17,245 nucleotides of DNA, taken from the NCBI GenBank assembly GCA_002452695.1, contig DKFA01000088.1, forward strand, positions 13,363-30,607. Reading direction: 5' to 3'. The notes under the pieces were generated by a model. It was not told the DNA's origin. It saw only the letters and a list, made by a program, of their open reading frames with translations, and made no database searches. This DNA comes from Dehalococcoidia bacterium UBA6808. GTDB taxonomy: Bacteria > Chloroflexota > Dehalococcoidia > GIF9 > UBA5629. This document shows positions 1-6,841 of the stretch, piece by piece; position 1 is the first letter of the stretch; every line of letters begins with the position of its first letter. Position numbers and translations under genes: made by a program.

Positions 1-19
1 GACACAGTCAACGAGCAAG

Positions 20-646
20 ATGAAGAACAAGACTGGCACAATTGCCATCATTAACTATGGAGCTGGCAATCTGGGCAGCGTGGGCAACGCCCTGATCAGG
101 CTGGGCTATCATCCGCTGGTTACGAGCAAAATCCCGGACATAGTGGAGGCCAGGGCTGTATTTCTGCCGGGGGTTGGTGCCGCCGGGGATACCATGAAAA
201 GCCTCGACGCATCCGGCATGTCGGATGTCGTTCGGCAGCTGGTACAACTGCGCAGGCCGCTGTTTGCCATCTGCGTCGGCCTGCAGGTGCTGATGTCAAC
301 CACAGAAGAGGGGGGCGAACACAGGTGCCTCGATATCATACCCGGCAGGGTAAAAAGGCTGCCTGACAGGCTTAAAGTGCCTCATATGGGTTGGAACCAG
401 GTCCGACAAACCGTTAAACACCCGATTTTCGATGGGATACCGGATAACACCAATTTTTATTTCGTGCACAGCTATTATGCCCAGCCGCTCGATAGCTCGG
501 TAGTAGCCGGGGAAACTGAGTACGGCATTAAATTTTGCAGCATGGCGATCAGAGGCAATCTGTTTGCCACGCAGTTCCACCCCGAAAAAAGCGGCGAACC
601 CGGATTACGAATGTATGCCAATTTTCTGAAGATCGCCGGTGTTTAG
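20..646 (+). CDS. hisH: Imidazole glycerol phosphate synthase, glutaminase subunit HisH
   Basis: HisH is the class I glutamine amidotransferase half of IGP synthase. It releases ammonia from glutamine and passes it to HisF in the fifth step of histidine synthesis, in the cytoplasm. Visible features are the N-terminal NYGAGNLGSV, the oxyanion strand LPGVGAAGD, the nucleophile Cys85 in AICVGLQVL, and the His187/Glu189 pair in QFHPEKSG. At 208 residues it has the usual family length. The usual nucleophile context is C-L-G-M; here it is C-V-G-L, a mild variant. The ATG at 20 is the first in-frame start visible and has no strong ribosome site. It is followed after 37 bp by hisF, so the two are surely one operon. 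Any upstream his genes lie outside the window. Confidence 0.96.
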   Translation: MKNKTGTIAIINYGAGNLGSVGNALIRLGYHPLVTSKIPDIVEARAVFLPGVGAAGDTMKSLDASGMSDVVRQLVQLRRPLFAICVGLQVLMSTTEEGGEHRCLDIIPGRVKRLPDRLKVPHMGWNQVRQTVKHPIFDGIPDNTNFYFVHSYYAQPLDSSVVAGETEYGIKFCSMAIRGNLFATQFHPEKSGEPGLRMYANFLKIAGV

Positions 647-683
647 ACAGCCACATTACAGATGTTAAAAACAGGCAATTGAG

Positions 684-1451
684 ATGTTAACCAAACGCAT
701 TATACCGTGCCTTGATGTAACGGACGGCCGTGTGGTGAAAGGCACCAGCTTTACCTCGCTGCGCGATGCGGGAGATCCGGTGGAGCAGGCCTCTTTCTAT
801 TACAGGGAAGGGGCTGATGAGCTGGTCTTTCTGGATATCGGGGCCACGCCCGAAGCCAGAGAGACCCTTGTACACATCGTGGAACAGGTGGCCAGAGAGG
901 TATTCGTCCCGCTTTGCGTGGGCGGAGGGCTGCGATCGATCAGCGATATGCGTAAAATGCTCAACGCCGGAGCGGACAAGATATCTATTAATACAGCGGC
1001 AGTGCAGGACCCCAGGCTGCTGAAAGAAGGCGCAGGCATCTTCGGCAGCCAGTGCATTGTGCTGGCAGTCGATGCCAAACGCTGCAGCAGCGGGGCGCAA
1101 CCTGCCTGGGAAGTTTACACCCACGGTGGCCGCAGGCCTACCGGCATCGATGTCGTGAAATGGGTGAAGAGAGCCGTCGAGCTGGGAGCAGGGGAGATAC
1201 TGCTAACGAGCTGGGACGCCGACGGCCATAAGACAGGTTATGATAACGAGCTCAACCGTATTATCAGCGAGACTGTCAACGTGCCGGTTATCGCCAGCGG
1301 CGGGGCAGGAACGCTTGAACACCTGTATGAAGCGCTGGCTGAGGGCAAGGCCGATGCCGTGCTGGCAGCCAGCATCTTCCATTACCGCGAATATAGCATT
1401 AAAGAAGTGAAGGAGTATTTAGCCAGCAGGGGCATACCGGTCAGGACCTGA
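684..1451 (+). CDS. hisF: Imidazole glycerol phosphate synthase, cyclase subunit HisF
   Basis: HisF is the (beta/alpha)8-barrel partner of HisH. It uses the ammonia delivered by HisH to convert PRFAR into imidazole glycerol phosphate and AICAR. The start [12 protein letters not shown] is typical of HisF, which supports the ATG at 684 although no good Shine-Dalgarno precedes it. The two catalytic aspartates are Asp11 ([13 protein letters not shown]) and Asp130 (VLAVDAKR). The phosphate-binding loops [17 protein letters not shown] and AASIFHY are all present. At 255 residues it is full length. hisH lies 37 bp upstream and nrpR starts 45 bp downstream without an evident promoter or terminator between, so the regulators behind it may be co-transcribed with histidine genes. 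Confidence 0.97.
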   Translation: MLTKRIIPCLDVTDGRVVKGTSFTSLRDAGDPVEQASFYYREGADELVFLDIGATPEARETLVHIVEQVAREVFVPLCVGGGLRSISDMRKMLNAGADKISINTAAVQDPRLLKEGAGIFGSQCIVLAVDAKRCSSGAQPAWEVYTHGGRRPTGIDVVKWVKRAVELGAGEILLTSWDADGHKTGYDNELNRIISETVNVPVIASGGAGTLEHLYEALAEGKADAVLAASIFHYREYSIKEVKEYLASRGIPVRT

Positions 1452-1496
1452 GCTATCTGAAAGCAATAATAGCTGCGCTGCCGGGGATGAAGGCCT

Positions 1497-2501
1497 ATGA
1501 TAGGACAGGAAACGCGCGATGTTGAGCGCAAGATCACAGCTATCCTGAAGATCCTCAGCGAATCAAATAAGCCGCTGGGCAGCAGGATCGTATCCAAGGC
1601 TCTGGAGGAGCGCGGCATCTCGCTTGGAGAGAGAGCGGTCCGTTACCACCTGAAGATCATGGACGAGCGGGGGTTGACACGCTCACTGGGCCATAAGGAC
1701 GGACGTACCATCACGGCTGCCGGACTGGAGGAGTTGCGCAACTCCCTGGTTACAGACAAGATCGGTTTCGTCAGCGCCAAAATAGAACGCCTCGCTTTCC
1801 AGACCAATGCCGGTCTGCGTTCGGGCACAGGTCGGGTCCCGGTAGATATCTCTCTTTTCGACCAGAGGGATTTCCCCGGCGCCGTCAAGGTAATGAAGGA
1901 TGTTATCCAGGCCGGTTATTGTTCATCAGAGATGGTAGCCATAGCCGGTGAAGGCAGCCGGCTGGGCGATATGACCATCCCTGCAGGCAAGGTCGGCTTC
2001 GCTGCTGTCTGCAGCGTGGCCGTCAACGGGTGGCTGCTGAAGTCGGGCATCCCTGCACAGGCCCGCTTTGGAGGTCTACTTCAAATCAAATCCGGCCAGC
2101 CTTTCCGCTTTATCGACCTGATCGAATTCTCAGGGTCAACCATCGATCCGTGTGATATATTTATCGCCGGCAGGATGACAGGAATACTCCAGGCAGTAGC
2201 CGGAGGACATGGCAAAATCCTGGCCGGCTACCATGAAATACCCCTGCTATCAGCGGGCAAAGCCGATGAACTGCTCCAACGCCTGAAAAACAGCCGGCTG
2301 ATCAGTTCTGCCTGGCTGGCGCGCCCGGGAGAGGTGCTGTGCGAGATACCCCATGACCAGGACAGGGTCGGGCTGGTCACATTGAGCGGGCTGAACCCTG
2401 TGGCTGCAGCAGTAGAACATGGCATAGAGGCAACCAACCATGCCATGGCCGGCCTGCTGGAAGTTTCCCGCTTACGTCCCTTCGCCGAACTGCTACAATA
2501 A
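1497..2501 (+). CDS. nrpR: NrpR-type nitrogen repressor (winged helix + one NRD/DUF128 domain)
   Basis: NrpR is the 2-oxoglutarate-responsive repressor of nitrogen assimilation genes described in methanogenic archaea, where it represses nif, glnA and amt-type genes when nitrogen is plentiful. Residues about 8-80 look like its N-terminal winged helix (ILKILSESNKPLGSRIV, then ERAVRYHLKIMDERGL, where the wing follows). Residues about 87-330 look like one NRD (DUF128) domain, including the VGLVTLSGLNPVAAAVEHGI segment. Some archaeal NrpR proteins carry two NRD domains; this one, at 334 residues, has one. The start at 1497 has a short GAAGG just upstream. A response regulator gene begins 11 bp after its stop. 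Its place directly before amt, glnB and glnA supports a role in their control. No close match to the methanococcal operator was found. Confidence 0.88.
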   Translation: MIGQETRDVERKITAILKILSESNKPLGSRIVSKALEERGISLGERAVRYHLKIMDERGLTRSLGHKDGRTITAAGLEELRNSLVTDKIGFVSAKIERLAFQTNAGLRSGTGRVPVDISLFDQRDFPGAVKVMKDVIQAGYCSSEMVAIAGEGSRLGDMTIPAGKVGFAAVCSVAVNGWLLKSGIPAQARFGGLLQIKSGQPFRFIDLIEFSGSTIDPCDIFIAGRMTGILQAVAGGHGKILAGYHEIPLLSAGKADELLQRLKNSRLISSAWLARPGEVLCEIPHDQDRVGLVTLSGLNPVAAAVEHGIEATNHAMAGLLEVSRLRPFAELLQ

Positions 2502-2512
2502 GGTGGCTGGAC

Positions 2513-3196
2513 ATGCAGAATGTTTTAATTGTAACCAACGAGATGGACCGCATCAGGGACATCAGTACCGGCCTGAGCCGGATGGGGTTCTCCTGTACAG
2601 CCTGCATGTATGTCGATGATGTGCTGGAGCAGGATTCACGCCAGACATTCAACGCCGTGCTGGTCGATATTTCCGCCGTTTCATCTCAGGGGGATTCAGC
2701 CTGGAAATGGTTCCGCAAACTCAAGCTCAAACACCTGCTGCCTGTCATAGCGCTGGTCTCAGGTTCTACCCTTTCACTCGTCCTGCAGGAACAGGGGTTG
2801 GAGGATTTCATCATCAAGCCCTGGGATCTGGACGAGCTTTCCGCGCGGATCAACCGCGCTATTGCTAAAAGCGCCAGGCCGGCAGAAGACAAGTCCATTA
2901 AGATCGGAGACCTGACCATCGACCCGGTCAGGTGCGAGGTCGATCTCGGCGGCCGCATGCTGGCGCTCACCTTCAAGGAATACGAGTTGCTCAAGCTGAT
3001 GGCCTCCAGCCGGGGCAAGGTTTTCACCCGGGAAGAGCTGCTCAATGAGATCTGGGGATATGATTATTACGGCGGCGACCGCACTGTCGATGTACATATC
3101 AGGCGACTGCGCAGCAAGATCGAAGATCCGGAGCATTCCTTTATCGAGACCGTACGCAATATCGGCTACAAGTTCAAAGGGACTTCACCAGCCTGA
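2513..3196 (+). CDS. OmpR/PhoB-family response regulator with degenerate receiver (GlnR-like candidate)
   Basis: This 227-residue transcription factor has an N-terminal receiver domain (about 1-120) and a C-terminal OmpR-type winged helix (about 126-224; recognition helix RTVDVHIRRLRSKIE, wing NIGYKF). The receiver keeps Asp52 (VLVDIS) and the conserved Lys102 (IKPWD). The usual acidic pair after strand 1 is replaced by Thr8-Asn9, and the usual switch Thr by Val82-Ser83, so normal magnesium-dependent phosphorylation is doubtful. No sensor kinase gene is adjacent. This orphan, atypical form recalls actinobacterial GlnR, which controls amt-glnK and glnA, and 11-bp direct repeats of GlnR type lie just downstream before amt. 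AGGTGG lies 6 bp before the ATG at 2513. The family call is secure; the nitrogen role and the GlnR analogy are inference. Confidence 0.85.
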   Translation: MQNVLIVTNEMDRIRDISTGLSRMGFSCTACMYVDDVLEQDSRQTFNAVLVDISAVSSQGDSAWKWFRKLKLKHLLPVIALVSGSTLSLVLQEQGLEDFIIKPWDLDELSARINRAIAKSARPAEDKSIKIGDLTIDPVRCEVDLGGRMLALTFKEYELLKLMASSRGKVFTREELLNEIWGYDYYGGDRTVDVHIRRLRSKIEDPEHSFIETVRNIGYKFKGTSPA

Positions 3197-3208
3197 TGAC
3201 GTTGCTTT

Positions 3209-3247
3209 GTAACATAATCTTAACACCGGCGTAATAAAGCAGTAACA
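3209..3247 (+). promoter_or_regulatory. Four 11-bp-periodic direct repeats upstream of amt (response-regulator site)
   Basis: Four pentamers begin exactly 11 bp apart: GTAAC at 3209, TTAAC at 3220, GTAAT at 3231 and GTAAC at 3242, each separated by 6 bp. OmpR/PhoB-family regulators bind direct repeats of about this period on one DNA face, and actinobacterial GlnR sites have a GTnAC-N6-GnAAC layout. The array ends 45 bp before the amt start codon and 13 bp after the end of the response regulator gene. A possible -10 TATTAA lies at 3268-3273 without a good -35, as expected for an activated promoter, although it would give a leader of only about 12 nt. The binding protein is inferred. Confidence 0.68.
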
Positions 3248-3291
3248 GGCCTCCTTTAAACTTTCCCTATTAAACTTAAGGAGGTCCAACT

Positions 3292-4518
3292 ATGAATTCG
3301 GGCGATACTGCCTGGTTACTGGTATCCACCGCACTCGTATTGCTCATGACGCCCGCCCTCGCCTTCTTCTACGGGGGAATGGTGAGAAGGAAAAACATTC
3401 TCTCAACCATTATGATGAGCTTCGCCATCCTCTGCATGATCTCAGTCCTGTGGGTCATCTATGGCTATTCACTGGCCTTCGGGCCTGACGTGAAAGGCCT
3501 GATCGGCGATTTTTCCTGGTTCGGCCTGATCGGGGTCGGTCAGGACCCCTCATCCGTGTATGCAACCACCGTTCCGCATCTGGCTTTCATGGCCTTCCAG
3601 GCCACCTTTGCCATCATTACTGTGGCGCTGTGGACCGGCGCAGTAGTTGAGCGCATTAAATTCGGCGCACTGCTGGCTTTCGCCGCACTCTGGTTCACCC
3701 TCGTCTACCTGCCGGTCTGCCACTGGGTCTGGGGCGCCGGCGGATGGCTGGCCAAGCTCGGAGCGCTCGACTTCGCCGGAGGCACCGTGGTGCACATCAA
3801 TGCCGGCATCTCAGCGCTGGCGCTGGCCATGGTGCTGGGACCGCGCAAGGGTTTTAAAGAGGGCGTAAGCATGGAGCCCAACAATATACCATTTGTCGTC
3901 CTGGGCGCTGCCCTGCTATGGTTCGGCTGGTTCGGCTTCAACGCCGGCAGCGCACTGACAGCCGGAGGCCTGGCTTCCAGTGCATTCGTGGCCACCAATA
4001 CCGCAGCCGCCGCAGCCGGGTTCACCTGGATGGTGCTGGGCTGGATCAACCGCAGGCCTTCCGTGCTGGGAGCGGCAACAGGCGCCGTAGTCGGACTCGT
4101 CGCCATCACCCCAGCAGCCGGCTTTGTCCCGGTCTGGGCTGCCATTCCCATCGGGGCCATCGCTTCCATTATCTCTTATTACGTGATGGTCTGGAGGGCC
4201 AGGTCCAACAAGCTGGATGAATCACTGGATGTGTTCGCCTGTCACGGTATGGGCGGCACCTGGGGCGCCATTGCCACAGGTATCTTCGCCACCAAGGCCG
4301 TCAATGCTGCAGGCTCGGGATTACTGGATGGCAACTGGAACCAGATACTTATTCAGATAGCAGCCATCGCAGCCACCATGGTTTATGCCTTTGTCATCTC
4401 CTGGCTGCTGGCGCAGGCGCTCAAGGCCACCATGGGGCTGAGGGTCAAGGAAGAGGAAGAGGCCGTCGGCCTCGATATCTCGCAGCATGGCGAAACTGCT
4501 TACGGAGGTATCTCCTAG
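3292..4518 (+). CDS. amt: Ammonium transporter, Amt/AmtB family
   Basis: Amt is an inner-membrane trimeric channel for ammonium uptake. The 408-residue chain has about eleven hydrophobic segments, starting at residues 7-27 and ending near 356-378. It carries the twin pore histidines His168 (GGTVVHINAGISA) and His318 (CHGMGGTWGAI), the signature FGWFGFNAGSAL around 211-222, and the N-terminal PALAFFYGGMVRRKN. The cytoplasmic tail GLDISQHGETAYGGIS is the part that contacts PII proteins. No cleavable signal peptide with a clear cut site is seen. AAGGAGGT at 3278-3285 lies 6 bp before the ATG at 3292. Its stop TAG shares one base with the GTG start of glnB, so the two are translationally coupled, as in amtB-glnK pairs generally. 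Confidence 0.97.
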   Translation: MNSGDTAWLLVSTALVLLMTPALAFFYGGMVRRKNILSTIMMSFAILCMISVLWVIYGYSLAFGPDVKGLIGDFSWFGLIGVGQDPSSVYATTVPHLAFMAFQATFAIITVALWTGAVVERIKFGALLAFAALWFTLVYLPVCHWVWGAGGWLAKLGALDFAGGTVVHINAGISALALAMVLGPRKGFKEGVSMEPNNIPFVVLGAALLWFGWFGFNAGSALTAGGLASSAFVATNTAAAAAGFTWMVLGWINRRPSVLGAATGAVVGLVAITPAAGFVPVWAAIPIGAIASIISYYVMVWRARSNKLDESLDVFACHGMGGTWGAIATGIFATKAVNAAGSGLLDGNWNQILIQIAAIAATMVYAFVISWLLAQALKATMGLRVKEEEEAVGLDISQHGETAYGGIS

Positions 4519-4880
4519 TGAAAAAGATAGAAGCGATCATCAGGCCAGAGAAGCTTGAAGCAGTCAAGGATGCGCTGGAAGCCATTGGTATACCCGGCAT
4601 GACAGTCACCGATATCAAGGGCCGCGGCAGGCAGAAAGGCATTGCCCTACAGTGGAGGGCGGGGGAATACCGCGTTAATTTCCTGCCCAAGTCCAAAATC
4701 GAGATAGTGCTGGCCGATGAAAAATGCCAGACAGCTATCGATTGCATCTGCCGGGCAGCCAAGACCGGAAAGGAAGGCGATGGCATGATCTTCGTCCTTC
4801 CCGTAGAGAATGCTTGGCGTGTCAGGACGAGCGATTCTGGCGAGGCATGTATAAACGCATGTATAAACGGCAGTAAGTAA
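4518..4880 (+). CDS. glnB: Nitrogen regulatory protein PII (GlnB/GlnK family)
   Basis: PII is the small trimeric sensor of ATP/ADP and 2-oxoglutarate. Encoded beside amt, it most likely plugs the Amt channel when nitrogen is sufficient, a GlnK-like role. The N-terminus MKKIEAIIRPEKLEAVKDAL, the T-loop with Tyr51 in AGEYRVNFLPKSKIEIV, and the C-loop FVLPVENAWRVRT are all family features. Tyr51 is the uridylylation site in proteobacteria; whether it is modified here is unknown and no glnD is in the window. Translation starts at GTG 4518 overlapping the amt stop, with GGAGGT at 4504-4509. The last residues ACINACINGSK come from a 12-bp tandem duplication and are not typical of the family. At 120 residues it is slightly longer than the usual 112. 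Confidence 0.96.
   Translation: MKKIEAIIRPEKLEAVKDALEAIGIPGMTVTDIKGRGRQKGIALQWRAGEYRVNFLPKSKIEIVLADEKCQTAIDCICRAAKTGKEGDGMIFVLPVENAWRVRTSDSGEACINACINGSK
4845..4868 (+). repeat. Perfect 12-bp tandem duplication at the 3' end of glnB
   Basis: GCATGTATAAAC occurs twice head to tail at 4845-4856 and 4857-4868. It stays in frame and adds a second Ala-Cys-Ile-Asn to the PII C-terminus just before the stop. The repeat is seen directly; a recent slippage origin is inference. Confidence 0.9.
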
Positions 4881-4900
4881 AGCGCTTTGTTCCGCATACA

Positions 4901-4931
4901 GGGGCTGCCCGCTGCAGCGGGCAGCCCCTTT
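4901..4931 (+). terminator. Rho-independent terminator after amt-glnB
   Basis: A perfect 12-bp GC-rich stem (4901-4912 with 4917-4928, GGGGCTGCCCGC on the left arm) closes a TGCA loop. It is followed by TTTCT and an AT-rich stretch. It begins 20 bp after the glnB stop and should end the amt-glnB transcript, separating it from glnA. Confidence 0.9.
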
Positions 4932-5035
4932 CTATAATTTAATCTATTAATCCAGGCACAGAGACAAGGCTTACGGAGCGCACTATGATCGTAGTAGACG
5001 CACACGCTAATCGATCGAAAATGACAGGTTTTAAC

Positions 5036-5074
5036 GTTTTTTAGGAAATTTTAGGCGCCGAAAACGCTAAAAAC
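5036..5074. other. Imperfect inverted repeat in the long glnA leader region
   Basis: In the 366-bp gap before glnA, GTTTTTTAG (5036-5044) is matched by CTAAAAAC (5067-5074), and TTTTAGGCG (5049-5057) by CGCTAAAA (5065-5072), each with one unpaired base. The two TTTTAGG units (5039 and 5049) are also a 10-bp-spaced direct repeat. It could be an operator or an RNA fold; no function is assigned. Confidence 0.4.
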
Positions 5075-5097
5075 ACCAGCCACCCCAGGCTTTTTTT

Positions 5098-5170
5098 GTT
5101 ACATTCCTGTTAATTTTCAGGCGATTTAATCTGTTTGTAACATTTCCCCGTTAAATTATCTTCATATAAA
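5098..5170 (+). promoter_or_regulatory. Candidate glnA promoter with GlnR-like half-sites
   Basis: Two pairs of pentamers have the 11-bp spacing seen before amt: GTTAC (5098) with GTTAA (5109), and TTAAT (5126) with GTAAC (5137). The pairs are out of phase by 17 bp, so the array is less regular than the amt one. Both promoters share TTTGTAACAT. A -10-like TATAAA lies at 5165-5170, with the last GTAAC centred about 38 bp before the expected start site and no recognisable -35. AAGGAGG at 5233-5239 is the ribosome site. The promoter is inferred from pattern only. Confidence 0.5.
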
Positions 5171-5246
5171 CAGAGTTACTGCGTGAATATCAGCCGGGTC
5201 AACACGCCAACAGCTGTTTAACAACTACAATAAAGGAGGATTTTCT

Positions 5247-6701
5247 ATGGCATCCGACAAACTGACCCCCGAAAAAATAATCAAAAAGGTTAAGGATGAA
5301 GGCATCAGGTATATCGACCTGAAATTCATCGACCTGCCGGGCCTGTGGCAGCATTTTACCATTACCCCGAGCGAAATCGGAGTGGGCGATCCCGACGGCG
5401 CAACCAATGGCATCTGGAAAGATGGTATTGGCTTCGACGGCTCCAGCATACGCGGTTTCCAGGAGATCCATGAGAGCGACATGCTGCTTAAACTGGACCC
5501 ATCCACGGCCATCGTCGACCCGCTCTGCCAGCATCCTACACTCAGTATTATCTGCGATATCCATGACCCGATCACGCAAAAGCCCTATACCAGGGACCCC
5601 AGGTATATCGCGCAGAAGGCCGTTAAATATCTGAAATCCACGGGCATCGCCGATACCTGCTACTGCGGACCGGAAGCGGAGTTCTTCATCTTCGATGACG
5701 TCCGCTTTGACCAGGACCAGCATAGCGCCTACTTCTATATCGATTCCGTAGAAGCGGACTGGAACAGCGGCAAAGACGAAAAGCCCAACCTCGCTTACAA
5801 ATCCAGGTATAAGGAAGGCTACTTTCCCGCGCCTCCCACCGACAGCCTGCAGGACCTCAGGTCCGAGATCGTCGATGTCATGGCCTCGGTCGGACTTGAT
5901 ATAGAAGTCCACCATCACGAGGTAGCCACAGCAGGACAGTGCGAGATCGACATGAAATACAAAGACCTGCTGACTATGGCCGACCAGTTGCAGTGGTTCA
6001 AATATGTCATCAAGAACGTCTGCCGCAAACACGGCCGTGTTGCCACTTTCATGCCCAAACCGCTCTTCCAGGACAACGGCTCCGGCATGCATACACACCA
6101 GAGCCTGTTTAAAGACGGCAAGAACATGTTCTACGATTCTAAAGGCTATGCTCTGCTCAGCCAGACCGCCAAATTCTACATCGGCGGTTTGCTCAAGCAT
6201 GCCGAGGCGCTCTGCGCCATCTGCTCACCTTCCACGAACTCCTATAAAAGGCTGGTGCCCGGCTTTGAGGCGCCGGTCAACCTGGTCTACTCGGCACGCA
6301 ACCGCAGCGCCGCAGTCCGCATACCCATGTACTCCGATGACCCCAAGTCCAAGAGAATCGAGTTCCGGCCCCCGGATGCCACCAGTAACGGCTATCTGGC
6401 TCTATCCGCCATGCTGATGGCCGGGCTCGACGGCATCATCAACAAGATCGACCCGGGCCAGCCGTTCGACAAGGACACCTTCACCCTCAGCGCCAAAGAA
6501 TCAAGAAAGCTGAGGACTGTGCCCGGCTCACTTGAGCAGGCCATCAACGCACTGGAAAAGGACCACAAGTTCCTGCTGTCCGGCGATGTATTCACCCCGG
6601 ATGTCATCGACACCTGGATCCGCTACAAAAGGACCAAGGAAATCGACGAGGTCAGGCTGAGGCCGCACCCGCACGAGTTCTACCTCTATTTCGACGTATA
6701 G
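5247..6701 (+). CDS. glnA: Glutamine synthetase type I, GSI-beta-like, lacking the adenylylation tyrosine
   Basis: The enzyme makes glutamine from glutamate, ammonia and ATP as a cytoplasmic dodecamer. Class I motifs are GFDGSSIRGFQ (62-72), the metal-binding GPEAEFFIFD (Glu143, Glu145), HHHEVATAGQCEID (222-235), KPLFQDNGSGMHTHQS (271-286), NSYKRLVPGFEAP (331-343) and RIEFRPPD (370-377). The C-terminal region aligns with proteobacterial GSI-beta (PGQPFDKD, then GSLEQAINAL and HPHEFYLYFDV). The modified Tyr of the DKNLYDL segment is Phe412 here (DKDTFTL), so adenylylation at that site is impossible. The 484-residue length is normal for the class. AAGGAGG lies 7 bp before the ATG at 5247. It follows amt-glnB but has its own leader and probably its own promoter. 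Confidence 0.96.
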   Translation: MASDKLTPEKIIKKVKDEGIRYIDLKFIDLPGLWQHFTITPSEIGVGDPDGATNGIWKDGIGFDGSSIRGFQEIHESDMLLKLDPSTAIVDPLCQHPTLSIICDIHDPITQKPYTRDPRYIAQKAVKYLKSTGIADTCYCGPEAEFFIFDDVRFDQDQHSAYFYIDSVEADWNSGKDEKPNLAYKSRYKEGYFPAPPTDSLQDLRSEIVDVMASVGLDIEVHHHEVATAGQCEIDMKYKDLLTMADQLQWFKYVIKNVCRKHGRVATFMPKPLFQDNGSGMHTHQSLFKDGKNMFYDSKGYALLSQTAKFYIGGLLKHAEALCAICSPSTNSYKRLVPGFEAPVNLVYSARNRSAAVRIPMYSDDPKSKRIEFRPPDATSNGYLALSAMLMAGLDGIINKIDPGQPFDKDTFTLSAKESRKLRTVPGSLEQAINALEKDHKFLLSGDVFTPDVIDTWIRYKRTKEIDEVRLRPHPHEFYLYFDV

Positions 6702-6717
6702 GCGGCTGATTTTTACA

Positions 6718-6756
6718 GGCTGGCGGCGTATAAACCGACCTTATACACCGCCAGCC
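6718..6756 (+). terminator. Strong stem-loop between the two glutamine synthetase genes, no U-tract
   Basis: GGCTGGCGGCGTATAA (6718-6733) pairs with 6741-6756, 15 of 16 positions, around a 7-nt loop. It begins 17 bp after the first glnA stop. No T-run follows on either strand, so it may be an atypical terminator, an RNA-processing site or a 3'-stabilising hairpin instead of a classical intrinsic terminator. Confidence 0.6.
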
Positions 6757-6778
6757 ACGATACTCGATATCCACATCT

Positions 6779-6807
6779 TTGACTTTGCCCCAAAATTATG
6801 TTTTGAT
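6779..6807 (+). promoter_or_regulatory. Candidate promoter of the second glutamine synthetase gene
   Basis: TTGACT at 6779-6784 and TTTGAT at 6802-6807 are separated by 17 bp, a fair sigma-70-type match. It lies between the preceding stem-loop and the next gene. The 11-bp repeats seen before amt are absent here. Confidence 0.4.
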
Positions 6808-6841
6808 TGGGAACTGATAATAAATGTTTGACGGAGGACTC

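Noticed and set aside
3209..3247. Reading the amt repeats as a Pho box of the Bacillus TTAACA type
   Set aside because: The spacing also fits PhoP sites, but the neighbours are nitrogen genes and no phosphate genes are present, so the GlnR-like reading is preferred; it is not excluded.
3197..5246. NrpR operator of the methanococcal type, GGAA-N6-TTCC, before amt or glnA
   Set aside because: No such palindrome was found by eye in either upstream region; the operator may differ in bacteria or lie elsewhere.
5199..6200. A 333-codon open frame antisense to the first glnA
   Set aside because: It mirrors the codon structure of a strongly conserved gene on the other strand and shows no family motif or ribosome site.
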